Of a DNA stretch of 64,000 nt, positions 55,262 through 64,000 are shown one piece after another. A model generated the notes under the pieces. That model was not told where the DNA came from. It saw only the letters and a list, made by a program, of their open reading frames with translations, and did no database searches. Position numbers and translations under genes: made by a program. The DNA is taken from contig NZ_CP093365.1 in assembly GCF_023380245.1 (NCBI RefSeq), forward strand, positions 124,001 to 188,000, read 5' to 3'. The DNA is from Bombilactobacillus thymidiniphilus. GTDB taxonomy: Bacteria > Bacillota > Bacilli > Lactobacillales > Lactobacillaceae. Positions within the stretch are counted from its first letter, which is position 1. The number at the start of each line of letters is the position of its first letter.

Positions 55262-57070
55262 TTATTCAACAGTAACACTTTTAGCTAAATTACGCGGTTG
55301 GTCCACATTATTACCACGCTTTTTAGCAACATAATAAGCCAACAATTGAGCAGGTACAATCGCTGCTATTGGTAAAATATGCTCATCTAAATCAGCAATT
55401 ACTAATTGATCTTGTTTTTGCTGCAACTTTTCTGTACTAATAATCAAAGTATTAGCACCTCGACTGGCAGCTTCTTGAATATTACCACGCGTCAACTCAG
55501 CCGTTTTTTCTTCAACGACAAAGCCAATCACCGGAGTATCTTGCTCGATCAAGGCAATTGTTCCGTGCTTTAGCTCACCCGCAGCAAAACCTTCTGAATG
55601 TACATAAGATACTTCCTTTAATTTTAAAGAGGCTTCCAAAGCTAAATAATAGCCGTTACCCCGACCTATAAAGAAAGCCGATTCTTGGTTATCAAAATAA
55701 GTTGCTGCTAATTGTTCTATTAAATCTTTTTTGTCAATTAATGTCTGAATAGCACTAGCAGCTAAAGAAAGTTGTTGCTGCACATCAAAAGATTGTGCAG
55801 TTGTCAAATGTAAATTTTCACCGACCGCTTTGGCTAAAATTGCTTCTACCGCAATTTGCGCAATATAAGCTTTCGTGGAAGCCACAGCAATTTCTGGACC
55901 AGCTTTTAAGGCTAAACTATAGTCGGCTTCTCTGGCCAAAGTCGAATTTTCCACATTAGTGATAGTTAGTGTAAGTTTATGCAATTTTTTAAGCTCCACC
56001 AAAACTTGCCGGCTATCTGCAGTTTCACCACTTTGGCTCAAGAAAATAAAGAACGGTTTAGCTGACAATTTGGGCAAATGATACCCGAATTCACTAGCTA
56101 ACTGCACTTCCACCGGAATATCGGTCAAATCTTCAAATAATTGCTTTCCTACTAATCCAGCATGCCAACTAGTACCGGCAGCCACAATATAAATACGATC
56201 GCTAGCGGCTATTTGCTGTAATAATTGATTATTAATTTTTAATTGCTGATCTGGAAAATAATGCTTTAAAATCCGACGCAAAACAGCAGGTTGCTCATCA
56301 ATTTCTTTTGACATATAGCTATCGTAAGCACCCAGTGATAGATCACTAGAATCTAATTTAACTTCATAAGTTTTGTGATTTACTTTTTGATCTTGGGCAT
56401 CAAATAATTGAATCTTATCTTTCGTAATGACTCCGCGCTCACCATCTGCAATCGCCATAAAAGTATGTGTTTGCTCCAATACTGCCGCAGCATCAGAAGC
56501 AATAAAATTAGCTTTATCACCGACACCAATCAATAATGGGCTCTTATTTTTAGCAATCATAATTTGCTCAGGTTGCTGACGATCCATCAATGCTATCGCA
56601 TATGAACCCTTGATTAAGGAAAGGACTTTTTCAAAAGCTACAAAAACTGCCAATTTTTCATGACAAACAAAATAATCAACTAATTGAACAATTACTTCAG
56701 TGTCTGTTGTACTGGCAAATGAAACATTGCTTAAATAAGTTTCTTTCAATGATTCTGTATTTTCTAAGACACCATTATGCACTAAATAAAAACGATGATC
56801 TTGTGAAAAATGAGGATGTGCATTGGCTTCACTAGGTTGACCATGAGTAGCCCAACGAGTATGACCAATTCCACTATTACCTAACTGCCGATCGTTAATA
56901 GCTTCTTTTAAATTGACAATCTTACCCGCTTTTTTAATTAAGGTGTCATGTTCACCGTCAGTAATATAAACTCCTGCTGAATCATAACCACGGTATTCTA
57001 ATCTTTCTAAACCATTAATCAAGATGTTAGTTATGTCAGTTCCACTAACAGCTCCTACAATTCCACACAT
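55262..57070 (-). CDS. glmS: Glucosamine-fructose-6-phosphate aminotransferase
   Basis: 602 residues. The N-terminal Cys2 (MCGIVGAV) starts the glutaminase domain with GYDSAGVY and HTRWATHG; the two SIS domains follow (AAGTSWHAGLV, SQSGETADSRQVL and the C-terminal RNLAKSVTVE). It makes glucosamine 6-phosphate for peptidoglycan. Its leader is only about 60 nt, too short for the glmS ribozyme seen in many relatives; operator-like sites are found instead. No convincing terminator separates its end from the yebC promoter. Confidence 0.96.
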   Translation of the reverse strand: MCGIVGAVSGTDITNILINGLERLEYRGYDSAGVYITDGEHDTLIKKAGKIVNLKEAINDRQLGNSGIGHTRWATHGQPSEANAHPHFSQDHRFYLVHNGVLENTESLKETYLSNVSFASTTDTEVIVQLVDYFVCHEKLAVFVAFEKVLSLIKGSYAIALMDRQQPEQIMIAKNKSPLLIGVGDKANFIASDAAAVLEQTHTFMAIADGERGVITKDKIQLFDAQDQKVNHKTYEVKLDSSDLSLGAYDSYMSKEIDEQPAVLRRILKHYFPDQQLKINNQLLQQIAASDRIYIVAAGTSWHAGLVGKQLFEDLTDIPVEVQLASEFGYHLPKLSAKPFFIFLSQSGETADSRQVLVELKKLHKLTLTITNVENSTLAREADYSLALKAGPEIAVASTKAYIAQIAVEAILAKAVGENLHLTTAQSFDVQQQLSLAASAIQTLIDKKDLIEQLAATYFDNQESAFFIGRGNGYYLALEASLKLKEVSYVHSEGFAAGELKHGTIALIEQDTPVIGFVVEEKTAELTRGNIQEAASRGANTLIISTEKLQQKQDQLVIADLDEHILPIAAIVPAQLLAYYVAKKRGNNVDQPRNLAKSVTVE

Positions 57071-57089
57071 AAGTTGTATCCCCCCTAAA

Positions 57090-57106
57090 ATTGGTATAGA
57101 TAAGTA
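57090..57106 (-). promoter_or_regulatory. NagR/DasR-like operator, site 1
   Basis: ATTGGTATAGATAAGTA (plus strand), in the glmS leader just upstream of the ribosome binding site. It resembles the TGGTNTANACCA-type sites of GntR/HutC amino-sugar regulators; a similar site lies at 57179-57194. Inference by pattern only. Confidence 0.4.
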
Positions 57107-57123
57107 CCGCGAAATGGGCGGTA
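57105..57123 (-). other. Hairpin in the glmS leader
   Basis: TACCGC/GCGGTA, a perfect 6-bp stem around a 7-nt loop, in the short glmS leader. The loop repeat ATTTCGC also occurs upstream at 57173-57179. Confidence 0.45.
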
Positions 57124-57136
57124 GCTAACAACTGAT

Positions 57137-57165
57137 ATGATAATAACGTTATCAGCATATGTCAA
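57137..57165 (-). promoter_or_regulatory. glmS promoter with palindromic spacer
   Basis: On the minus strand TTGACA (57160-57165), 17-nt spacer, TATCAT (57137-57142), about as close to consensus as any in the window. The spacer holds ATAACGTTAT, a 10-bp palindrome with a central CG as in LacI-family or CcpA cre sites. Confidence 0.75.
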
Positions 57166-57178
57166 TAAATTTTGCGAA

Positions 57179-57194
57179 ATGGTATATACCTAAT
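57179..57194 (-). promoter_or_regulatory. NagR/DasR-like operator, site 2
   Basis: ATGGTATATACCTAAT, containing the perfect palindrome GGTATATACC, just upstream of the glmS -35 and between the glmS and SPFH promoters. Similar to site 1 at 57090-57106. Confidence 0.4.
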
Positions 57195-57223
57195 TAGGAG
57201 CTATATATTTTACCCATATTACT

Positions 57224-57232
57224 TGCTATAAT
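57224..57232 (+). promoter_or_regulatory. Promoter of the SPFH gene (extended -10)
   Basis: TGCTATAAT, perfect TATAAT with TGn extension, 58 nt before the start codon; divergent from the glmS promoter. Confidence 0.6.
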
Positions 57233-57290
57233 AAATTAGTGTTACTCTTTTTCATTAGTATTTAATCATAAAAATCAAAGGAGAATGATT

Positions 57291-58112
57291 ATGCCCTTAG
57301 GATTTAAAATTGTGCCACAAAATTGTGAAGGCTTAGTGGCAACATTTGGTAAATATAAACATAAAGTAGAATCTGGATTACATTTTTATGTGCCTATTGC
57401 TCAAAGCATCAAAACAGTCAATTTAGCTATGCGTCCACTAGAATTACCCCATTATTCAATAATAACTAAAGATAATGCAGAAGTATCCACATCTGTAACC
57501 TTAAATTACCATGTTACAGATGCTGTTAAATATCAATATAATAATACAGATTCTATTGAATCAATGTCCCAGCTAGTTCGGGGACATTTGCGTGATATCA
57601 TTGGACGAATGGATCTAAATGATGCCCTGGGTTCTACAGCACGGATTAATGCCGATTTAGCCGATGCAATCGGTGATCTAACAAGTACCTATGGGATTAA
57701 CGTAGATCGTATTAATATTGACGAACTACTGCCTTCACAAGAAATCCAAAAAGCAATGGATAAGCAATTAACTGCTGATCGTGAGAGAATCGCAGCGATC
57801 GCCAAAGCAGAAGGTGAGGCAGAGTCAATTCGTCTGACTAACGATGCTAAAAATAATGCTTTAATTACTACTGCCCAAGCGCAAGCTCAAGCTACTAAAA
57901 CTCAAGCAGATGCTGAGCGTTATCGAATTGATACAGTTCAGGCAGGTTTAGCCAAGGCTGACAATAAATACTTTCGTAATCAGTCAATCAACGCTTACGA
58001 AAAACTAGCCACATCAAATACTAATTTAGTAATTGTACCTAATGAAGCTAGCGATAATTTTGGTCAAAGTGCGATTTTAGCCCAAGCTATTAAAGACCAA
58101 AAAACAAAATAG
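57291..58112 (+). CDS. SPFH (band 7) domain protein
   Basis: 273 residues. The SPFH domain (about 8-180, NCEGLVATFGKYKHKVESGLHF, DNAEVSTSVTLNYHV, LNDALGSTARINADLADAI) is followed by an Ala/Gln-rich coiled coil (about 165-225). No N-terminal membrane helix or signal is seen, unlike stomatins; the start MPLGFKIVPQN is soluble. The ATG at 57291 is chosen since AAAGGAG lies 7 nt upstream. Such proteins scaffold membrane microdomains or proteases; the role here is unknown. Monocistronic. Confidence 0.85.
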   Translation: MPLGFKIVPQNCEGLVATFGKYKHKVESGLHFYVPIAQSIKTVNLAMRPLELPHYSIITKDNAEVSTSVTLNYHVTDAVKYQYNNTDSIESMSQLVRGHLRDIIGRMDLNDALGSTARINADLADAIGDLTSTYGINVDRINIDELLPSQEIQKAMDKQLTADRERIAAIAKAEGEAESIRLTNDAKNNALITTAQAQAQATKTQADAERYRIDTVQAGLAKADNKYFRNQSINAYEKLATSNTNLVIVPNEASDNFGQSAILAQAIKDQKTK

Positions 58113-58120
58113 AGATCCCA

Positions 58121-58172
58121 CAATAAAAAAATCTCCAGACTAATTTAAATTAATCCGGAGATTTTTTTATTG
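58121..58172. terminator. Shared terminator of the SPFH gene and glmM operon
   Basis: Two 26-nt arms (58121-58146 and 58147-58172) form a long stem. Two imperfect pairs are G-U in the minus-strand RNA but mismatches in the plus-strand RNA, so it fits the glmM transcript best. The glmM stop lies within one arm. Confidence 0.85.
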
Positions 58173-59528
58173 ATCTAAGCCCATTTCTACTTCAACAACT
58201 TGCGCAATTTGATTACTAAAACGATATGCAGCTTCCTCACTAGGTGCTTCCACCATGACACGTAGTAGTGCTTCTGTGCCACTAGGTCGTACTAAAATTC
58301 GACCATCACCATTCATTTCTTGTTCTGCAGCATCAATAGCGGCCGTAATTTTTGGATAGTTCTTCCAATTGTTTTTATCAGAAACTTTAACATTTACCAA
58401 GCGTTGTGGATAAGTCTTTACCGACTGGGCTAATTGTGACAAAGTCATTCCAGTCTGCTTGATAACATTCAACAATTGAATTCCTGTCAACATACCATCA
58501 CCAGTATTATGAACATCAAAAATAATAATATGACCAGATTGTTCGCCGCCCAAATTATAACCATTTTTAACAATTTCTGCAGCCACATTACGATCACCAA
58601 CATCAGTTTGCACCGATTTCATGTCATTAGCTTCAATGGCCTTGTAAAGACCCAAATTGCTCATCACTGTGGTAACAATAGTATCTTTTTTCAAGCGACC
58701 ATGAGCCTTAAAGAAATTGCCTAAAATAAACATAATTTTATCGCCATCAACAATGTTACCTTTTTCATCAATAGCAATACAACGATCACCATCTCCATCA
58801 AAAGCCAGACCAATTTGAGCCCCTTGCTTCACAACTTCACGTGCCAATTTTTCAGGATGAGTGGAACCGACGCCATTATTGATATTTACACCATCTGGAT
58901 TAGTAGCAATCGTTGTAAAATCAACATTCAAATCGGCAAATAATTTTGTTAATAAATTACTAGTGGAACCATTGGCACCATCTAGAACAACACGTAAATC
59001 TGATAGATCCTCTGAAATACTTTGCTTCAAAAACTCTAAATATTTTAGCGATCCCTCTTTGTAATCTTCAAAAGTGCCAATTCCTTCAGCTGATGGACGT
59101 GGTAGTTCATCGACTTCTTGATCTAGAAAATGCTCAATTTCTTCTTCAGTAGAATCCTTTAATTTGTAGCCATCAGGTCCAAAAAATTTAATACCATTAT
59201 CACTAGCCGGATTATGGGAAGCTGAGATCATAATTCCAGCATCTGCGTCTTGAACCTTGACTAAATAAGCTACTGCGGGTGTTGTAATCACTCCTAAATT
59301 TAAAACTTCAATCCCAACAGACAATAATCCTGAAACTAGAGCCATTTGTAACATATGACCTGATTTACGAGTATCACGGGCTACTAAAACGGTTGCACGA
59401 TCATCATCACTATCTTTTTGTTGCGATAAAACATATCCCCCAGCTCGTCCTAATTTGAATGCTAGTTCCGGTGTTAATTCCTTGTTCGCAATACCACGAA
59501 CACCATCAGTACCAAAATATTTAACCAT
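58167..59528 (-). CDS. glmM: Phosphoglucosamine mutase
   Basis: Converts glucosamine 6-phosphate to 1-phosphate, 453 residues. [10 protein letters not shown] (N-terminus), [18 protein letters not shown] with the phosphoserine (about 103), DGDGDRCIA (metal loop, about 240) and [12 protein letters not shown] are intact. The ATG at 59526-59528 has GAGGAG 7 nt upstream. It follows cdaA-cdaR; GlmM is known to bind and restrain CdaA in Firmicutes. Confidence 0.97.
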   Translation of the reverse strand: MVKYFGTDGVRGIANKELTPELAFKLGRAGGYVLSQQKDSDDDRATVLVARDTRKSGHMLQMALVSGLLSVGIEVLNLGVITTPAVAYLVKVQDADAGIMISASHNPASDNGIKFFGPDGYKLKDSTEEEIEHFLDQEVDELPRPSAEGIGTFEDYKEGSLKYLEFLKQSISEDLSDLRVVLDGANGSTSNLLTKLFADLNVDFTTIATNPDGVNINNGVGSTHPEKLAREVVKQGAQIGLAFDGDGDRCIAIDEKGNIVDGDKIMFILGNFFKAHGRLKKDTIVTTVMSNLGLYKAIEANDMKSVQTDVGDRNVAAEIVKNGYNLGGEQSGHIIIFDVHNTGDGMLTGIQLLNVIKQTGMTLSQLAQSVKTYPQRLVNVKVSDKNNWKNYPKITAAIDAAEQEMNGDGRILVRPSGTEALLRVMVEAPSEEAAYRFSNQIAQVVEVEMGLDQ

Positions 59529-59556
59529 TGTTCTCCTCTTCAATTAAGCTGCCATA

Positions 59557-60534
59557 TTAATTGTCAGCATCATTATTATTTTTGATAAAAACTTTTATCG
59601 TACGTGGACTAGAATCTATAATATCAGAATTCACTTGATTGATAGTAATAACAGTTGATTTCTTGGAACCAACTTTATTTATATCAATTGGAATTTCCAA
59701 ATGATCAATCCGATCTAAAACAGACTGTTTCGCAAAAATTTTAACTTCTTTAACATCAGAAGTAAAACTATAATTAGTATAATTTTGATTGGCATTTTTA
59801 GCCACAAATTTTAAATTAACTTTTTTGCTTGGTACAAAAACACCAATCCTAACTTGCACAGTTTGCGGACTCAATAAAACAGACAGCGTTCGCCCTTGAT
59901 CATCTAAAGCTTGCAACATTACTTCCTGATGAAAATTAGTGGAAGTATCTTTAGCCAATTTAGCACGTGCCACAACTTGATCAATCCTTTGTACTTCATC
60001 ACGTGCACCTACCACATGCACCACCTGTGGAGTAACAGTTGCCTCACTAGCTTGATAACCATTAGCAATATTTTTCAAATTATATTTGACTTGGATTGGG
60101 AAAATACGCTCTGATCGTGGTTCAATATCAACATTAACATATCTCGGTTTGATAGAATACTTTAAATTATTATTCAAACCACTCTGCCGAACCAAAACAC
60201 GATGATGACCAATACCTAAATTATGCAAATCTAAATAAGTCGTAAAATTTCTGGTATTTTTGGTAGCTGTTACCAAGGCTTCTGGGCCTTGTAATTTCAC
60301 TGCTACTTTTTTAGGGTAACCCGTAATAAAATAATTTTTCGAATCCGAGTTTAACTCCAATTTCATATTCAAAGTCGTAGTGCGATTTGCATTCGTTGTG
60401 TTACCCATTGCAGAACCACTTCGCGTACTACCAATACTAGGCAAAGAGACGCTCCAATAAATCCAAATTGTAACTAAAAAAGATAACAAAATATAAAAAT
60501 ATTTAGAATTAGCAAATTTACGCCACTTTTTCAT
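59557..60534 (-). CDS. cdaR: CdaA regulator CdaR (YbbR-domain protein)
   Basis: 325 residues with one N-terminal membrane helix (about 10-30) and repeated YbbR domains outside the cell (YFITGYPKKVAVKLQGPEAL, FPIQVKYNLKN, and VNLKFVAKNANQNY). It modulates the cyclic di-AMP synthase CdaA. The ATG overlaps the cdaA stop by 1 bp. Confidence 0.93.
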   Translation of the reverse strand: MKKWRKFANSKYFYILLSFLVTIWIYWSVSLPSIGSTRSGSAMGNTTNANRTTTLNMKLELNSDSKNYFITGYPKKVAVKLQGPEALVTATKNTRNFTTYLDLHNLGIGHHRVLVRQSGLNNNLKYSIKPRYVNVDIEPRSERIFPIQVKYNLKNIANGYQASEATVTPQVVHVVGARDEVQRIDQVVARAKLAKDTSTNFHQEVMLQALDDQGRTLSVLLSPQTVQVRIGVFVPSKKVNLKFVAKNANQNYTNYSFTSDVKEVKIFAKQSVLDRIDHLEIPIDINKVGSKKSTVITINQVNSDIIDSSPRTIKVFIKNNNDADN

Positions 60535-61370
60535 TAACGCTCTCCCTTCTTACGATGTGGTAACAAACTAGATAAAAAGGAATTAGTTTTAGTATTTTTT
60601 GGTTCTAATTGAGCCCTCAAGTAATTCAAATAATCTTCCTGACTTAAATCTAACATCATATGATTATTGTGCGTGATCATAATTTCGCCAGTTTCTTCAG
60701 ATACAACAATGGTCAAGGCATCCGTAACCTCACTAATCCCTACTGCTGCTCGATGTCTGGTACCCAATTTTTTGGGAATTGCATTACTTTCTGATAAGGG
60801 TAAGTAAGCGGCAGCTGTAGCAATCTTATTATCATTAATGATTACTGCACCATCATGCAATGGCGTGTTAGGAATAAAAATATTAATTAACAATTCACCA
60901 GTAATATTAGCATCCATAGGAATTCCAGTTTCAATGTATTCTTCCAAACCTGTATCCATCTGCAAAGTAATTAAAGCACCAATTCGTCTTTTGGACATAT
61001 ATTGAATTGCTTTATCCAAAGCCGCAATTAAATTATCAGCAATATCTTTTTGTTCATTCCTAACTGGAAAAAAAATTGGCATCCGTCCTAATTTTTCTAA
61101 ACCACGACGAATTTCGGGAGCAAAAATAATGATAATAACAATAACAGACCAATTAAAAATTTGATCAGTTAAATAAGCTAAAGTACGTAAATTGAAAAAC
61201 CAACTCACTAACTTAATAACAATTATGATCAAAGAACCTTTAATCAGCTGGATCGCTTTGGTACCACGAATCATCATCAGAAGTTTGTAAATCAAGAACC
61301 AAACAAAAACAATATCAATAATATTAGTTAATGTGTTAATAGTAAATAAATGATTTAAAATGTTAGCCAT
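60534..61370 (-). CDS. cdaA: Diadenylate cyclase CdaA
   Basis: 278 residues: three N-terminal membrane helices (about 12-95) and a DAC domain. TPLHDGAVII (DGA motif, about 172) and GTRHRAAVGISE (RHR motif, about 202) are the catalytic elements that make cyclic di-AMP, which controls osmotic and cell wall homeostasis. GGGTGA precedes the ATG. It lies in murB-cdaA-cdaR-glmM. Confidence 0.97.
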   Translation of the reverse strand: MANILNHLFTINTLTNIIDIVFVWFLIYKLLMMIRGTKAIQLIKGSLIIIVIKLVSWFFNLRTLAYLTDQIFNWSVIVIIIIFAPEIRRGLEKLGRMPIFFPVRNEQKDIADNLIAALDKAIQYMSKRRIGALITLQMDTGLEEYIETGIPMDANITGELLINIFIPNTPLHDGAVIINDNKIATAAAYLPLSESNAIPKKLGTRHRAAVGISEVTDALTIVVSEETGEIMITHNNHMMLDLSQEDYLNYLRAQLEPKNTKTNSFLSSLLPHRKKGER

Positions 61371-61379
61371 GTAATCACC

Positions 61380-62276
61380 CTACTTACTCCGATCTTCACC
61401 AATAATCCGCACTTCCGTTTCTAGTTTGACATTAAATTTTTGTTGTACCGTTTTTTGAATTAATTGAATCAAAGTCAAATAATCCGTTGCCGTAGCAGTA
61501 CCTAAATTAATAATAAATCCTGCATGTTTCATCGAAACTTGTGCGCCACCAATAATTTTACCTTGCAAACCAGCTTTAATAATTAAGGGTCCTGTAAAAT
61601 AACCCGCTGGTCTTTTAAAAACACTCCCACAAGAAGGATATTCCAGCGGTTGTTTAGAAGCTCTTAAAGCATTCAATTCATCCATTTTATTTTGAATATC
61701 GGGCTGCTTGCCAGGTTGTAAAGTGAAAGTAACCGCGGTAACAATCCCTTGATTTTCTTGTACCACACTATGTCGATAAGCAAAATGTAAATCAGAACCT
61801 CTTAACGTAACCTCACGACCATCCGGCAAAATTTCGGTAATGGCAGTTATAACTTCAGCCACTTCGCCACCATATGCACCAGCATTCATAAAGGCTGCTC
61901 CACCAACACTTCCAGGAATTCCCGCAGCAAATTCCAATCCTGTTAATTGCGCTTTGCTAGCGGCTTTAGTAACATCAATCAGTGATGCTCCAGCTTGAGC
62001 TATAATCTGATTATTTTGTACTTTAATAACCATAAACTTAGTTAACATAATTACTAAACCACGAATTCCACCATCTTTGATGATTAAGTTACTGGAATTT
62101 CCCAAAGTTGTTATCGGCATTTTATCTAACGCATAATTTATTAACAGTTTCAATTCAGCGTCATTTTTAGGAAACGCTAAAAAATCCGCTGGTCCACCAG
62201 TTTTTGTAAAAGTATATTTACTTAAAGGTTCATTAACCTTGATTTCAACTGGTAACTTCAATATTTCAGTAGTCAT
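61380..62276 (-). CDS. murB: UDP-N-acetylenolpyruvoylglucosamine reductase
   Basis: FAD enzyme, 298 residues, making UDP-MurNAc. LGNSSNLIIKDGG, AGIPGSVGGAAFMNAGAYGGE, YRHSVVQE and PLEYPSCGSVFKRP with the catalytic Ser, then a C-terminal Glu region, are present. AAGGAC lies 9 nt before the ATG. It heads the cdaA operon. Confidence 0.97.
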   Translation of the reverse strand: MTTEILKLPVEIKVNEPLSKYTFTKTGGPADFLAFPKNDAELKLLINYALDKMPITTLGNSSNLIIKDGGIRGLVIMLTKFMVIKVQNNQIIAQAGASLIDVTKAASKAQLTGLEFAAGIPGSVGGAAFMNAGAYGGEVAEVITAITEILPDGREVTLRGSDLHFAYRHSVVQENQGIVTAVTFTLQPGKQPDIQNKMDELNALRASKQPLEYPSCGSVFKRPAGYFTGPLIIKAGLQGKIIGGAQVSMKHAGFIINLGTATATDYLTLIQLIQKTVQQKFNVKLETEVRIIGEDRSK

Positions 62277-62310
62277 TAATCACTAGTCCTTGCAAATTTG
62301 TCATGAATTA

Positions 62311-62319
62311 ATTTTATCA
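62311..62319 (-). promoter_or_regulatory. Putative murB operon promoter
   Basis: TGATAAAAT on the minus strand, an extended -10 with one mismatch, about 40 nt upstream of murB. No clear -35. Confidence 0.35.
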
Positions 62320-62364
62320 CAGTATTATTATTTTTAACGTTTCACCAATCATTATTATTTAGTA

Positions 62365-62370
62365 TATAAT
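62365..62370 (+). promoter_or_regulatory. Putative promoter of the exonuclease gene
   Basis: TATAAT at 62365-62370, 38 nt before the ATG; the -35 is weak. Confidence 0.45.
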
Positions 62371-62407
62371 TAAATTCTGAAATTATTTGCAAGAAAGAAG
62401 TGAGAAT

Positions 62408-62944
62408 ATGAATTTTATTGCAATGGATTTTGAAACAGCTAACTTTCAAGCTTCTAGCGCCTGTTCTTTAGCAATTGCGTTAATCAATAATAATCAAATT
62501 ATTGATACTTTTTATACCCTAATTAATCCACAACAACCATTTAACCGTAAAAATATTGCTATTCATCATATTAGTCCGAAAGATGTTGAAGACGCACCAA
62601 CTTTTGCCCAAATTTGGCCCCACATTGCACCATTATTTGATTTGAACCATTTAATTACCGCCCATAACGCAGCCTTTGATAATCGAGTCTTAAAAGCTAC
62701 ATTGACCGCTTCAAATATCAAAACACCAACCTATAACTGTATTGATACTTTGCGTACTTCACGACGTTTTTATCCTGATTTACCCAATCATAAATTAAAT
62801 ACCGTATCTCAGGCGTTGAATATTGATTTAAAGCAACATCATAATGCGCTTTTTGATACTGTGGCTTGCGCAGAAATCCTCTTAAAAACGCAAGCTGAAT
62901 ACGGCTGGGAACAAATCCAACCGTTAACCAAGATAGTCTCCTAA
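62408..62944 (+). CDS. DnaQ-like 3'-5' exonuclease
   Basis: 178 residues, DEDDh family. MDFETA holds the first Asp and Glu (about 6-8), THNAAFDNRV-like AHNAAFDN (about 92) the second Asp, and HHNALFDTVAC (about 148) the His and last Asp. A stand-alone protein of this kind resembles the epsilon-like nuclease of DNA polymerase III, or other proofreading or RNA-trimming enzymes; the substrate is open. The ATG at 62408 follows AGAAGTGAG. Confidence 0.88.
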   Translation: MNFIAMDFETANFQASSACSLAIALINNNQIIDTFYTLINPQQPFNRKNIAIHHISPKDVEDAPTFAQIWPHIAPLFDLNHLITAHNAAFDNRVLKATLTASNIKTPTYNCIDTLRTSRRFYPDLPNHKLNTVSQALNIDLKQHHNALFDTVACAEILLKTQAEYGWEQIQPLTKIVS

Positions 62945-62945
62945 A

Positions 62946-62978
62946 AAAAGCATTCACTAAATTATCGTGAATGCTTTT
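62946..62978. terminator. Shared terminator of the exonuclease gene and tsaE
   Basis: AAAAGCATTCAC/GTGAATGCTTTT, a 12-bp stem with a 9-nt loop containing the tsaE stop codon; T-rich on both sides. Confidence 0.8.
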
Positions 62979-63441
62979 GATACATAGCTATAAAATTATT
63001 TAACAGTGATTGATAATGTTCACCACGAGGTTTAAATGTGATAAAACGCTCTTCATCTTGATCATTATCGCGTGCAATTTGAACAAGCAAGTACTCCTCA
63101 GGTAATTGGTCAGCAACAAATTGTGCCCATTCCATTACTGTAACCCCATCACTACCCAAATATTCCTCTAACCCTAAGGCAGAATCCGCTGCATTTTCTA
63201 GGCGATACATATCCATATGATAAAGCGGGACACGACCATTTTGATACTCTCTAATTAAAGTAAAAGTTGGACTTTTAATTGAGCGATTAATACCTAATCC
63301 TTGAGCAATCCCTCGTGTTAAGGTTGTTTTACCAACACCTAAATCGCCATCTAATAGCAATACATCTCCAGCCTGCAATAATGTTCCTAAATATTGTCCT
63401 AAGGCAACTGTTTCTTGGTAACTACATGTTCTAATTATCAT
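62962..63441 (-). CDS. tsaE: tRNA threonylcarbamoyladenosine biosynthesis ATPase TsaE
   Basis: P-loop ATPase, 159 residues, needed with TsaB and TsaD for t6A37 in tRNA. Walker A LDGDLGVGKTTLTRGIAQGLG (about 34-54), SPTFTLIREY and MEWAQF are typical. GAGGTTACA precedes the ATG. It is 13 bp after pta. Confidence 0.95.
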   Translation of the reverse strand: MIIRTCSYQETVALGQYLGTLLQAGDVLLLDGDLGVGKTTLTRGIAQGLGINRSIKSPTFTLIREYQNGRVPLYHMDMYRLENAADSALGLEEYLGSDGVTVMEWAQFVADQLPEEYLLVQIARDNDQDEERFITFKPRGEHYQSLLNNFIAMYQKHSR

Positions 63442-63454
63442 TGTAACCTCGTTG

Positions 63455-64000
<546 letters not shown>

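Noticed and set aside
57071-57290. glmS ribozyme upstream of glmS
   Set aside because: The promoter lies about 60-95 nt before the start, so the leader is too short, and no ribozyme core is seen.
62718-62957. 79-codon minus-strand frame opposite the exonuclease gene
   Set aside because: It lies fully antisense to a conserved DEDDh exonuclease and overlaps its terminator.

Overview
The window is an ordinary stretch of low-GC Firmicute core genome, most likely from Lactobacillaceae (Lactobacillus in the old broad sense). Support for this comes from the gene orders rpsO-rnjB, comG-methylase-ackA and mraZ to divIVA, the tmRNA tag AKNNNNSYALAA, a DUF1831 gene beside iscS and mnmA, a DUF3290-DUF421 pair, and TTG/GTG starts with strong purine-rich ribosome binding sites. 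The genus cannot be fixed from sequence alone. I see no insertion sequence, prophage, CRISPR array, rRNA or tRNA gene. The only structural RNA gene is tmRNA.

Layout. 1-4200: end of a TPR-like gene, RNase J2 (rnjB), divergent rpsO and rpsT, then DNA polymerase delta (holA). 4100-7000: competence operon comEA-comEC running into holA. 7000-10600: ftsW, ylbG, rsmD, coaD and a PDZ/Lon-type protease. 10660-18520: typA, UPF0223, suhB and the four-gene pyruvate dehydrogenase operon pdhABCD. 18700-22320 (plus strand): def, rpoY, RNase J1 (rnjA) and a diacylglycerol kinase-like gene. 22320-26040: phosphoglycerate mutase family protein, TPR protein and recD2. 26150-30240: nudF, a small membrane protein, mtnN, iscS, DUF1831 and mnmA (sulfur and tRNA thiolation). 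30340-31450: DUF3290-DUF421 membrane pair. 31480-47670: the division and cell wall cluster mraZ-rsmH-ftsL-ftsI-mraY-murD-murG-ftsQ-ftsA-ftsZ-sepF-yggT-ylmH-divIVA, followed by T-box-controlled ileS and a cold-shock-like gene. 47820-48450: a 36-residue DUF4044 protein and tmRNA. 48520-54350: the comG pilus operon (comGA-GG, including a small comGG), a YtxK-like methylase and ackA. 54440-58112: yebC, glmS and an SPFH protein. 58160-64000: murB, cdaA, cdaR and glmM (cyclic di-AMP and amino sugar supply), a DnaQ-like exonuclease, tsaE and the end of pta.

Functional themes: division and peptidoglycan synthesis (dcw cluster, glmS, glmM, murB), DNA uptake (comE and comG operons), RNA decay (both RNase J paralogues), pyruvate to acetyl-CoA to acetate (pdh, pta, ackA), and tRNA or ribosome maintenance (mnmA, tsaE, rsmD, rsmH, tmRNA). 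Most genes are packed with 1-14 bp overlaps, and several intrinsic terminators begin inside the last codons of the gene they end.

I found no convincing new multi-gene system. The points most worth checking are regulatory and small: a diverged cold-shock protein locked to ileS under an isoleucine T-box, operator-like palindromes filling the promoters of glmS and of the phosphoglycerate mutase-recD2 operon, 10-bp-spaced GTGG repeats at mraZ, a structured rpsO leader, com operons that begin directly behind terminators, and a tmRNA gene without an encoded CCA end.
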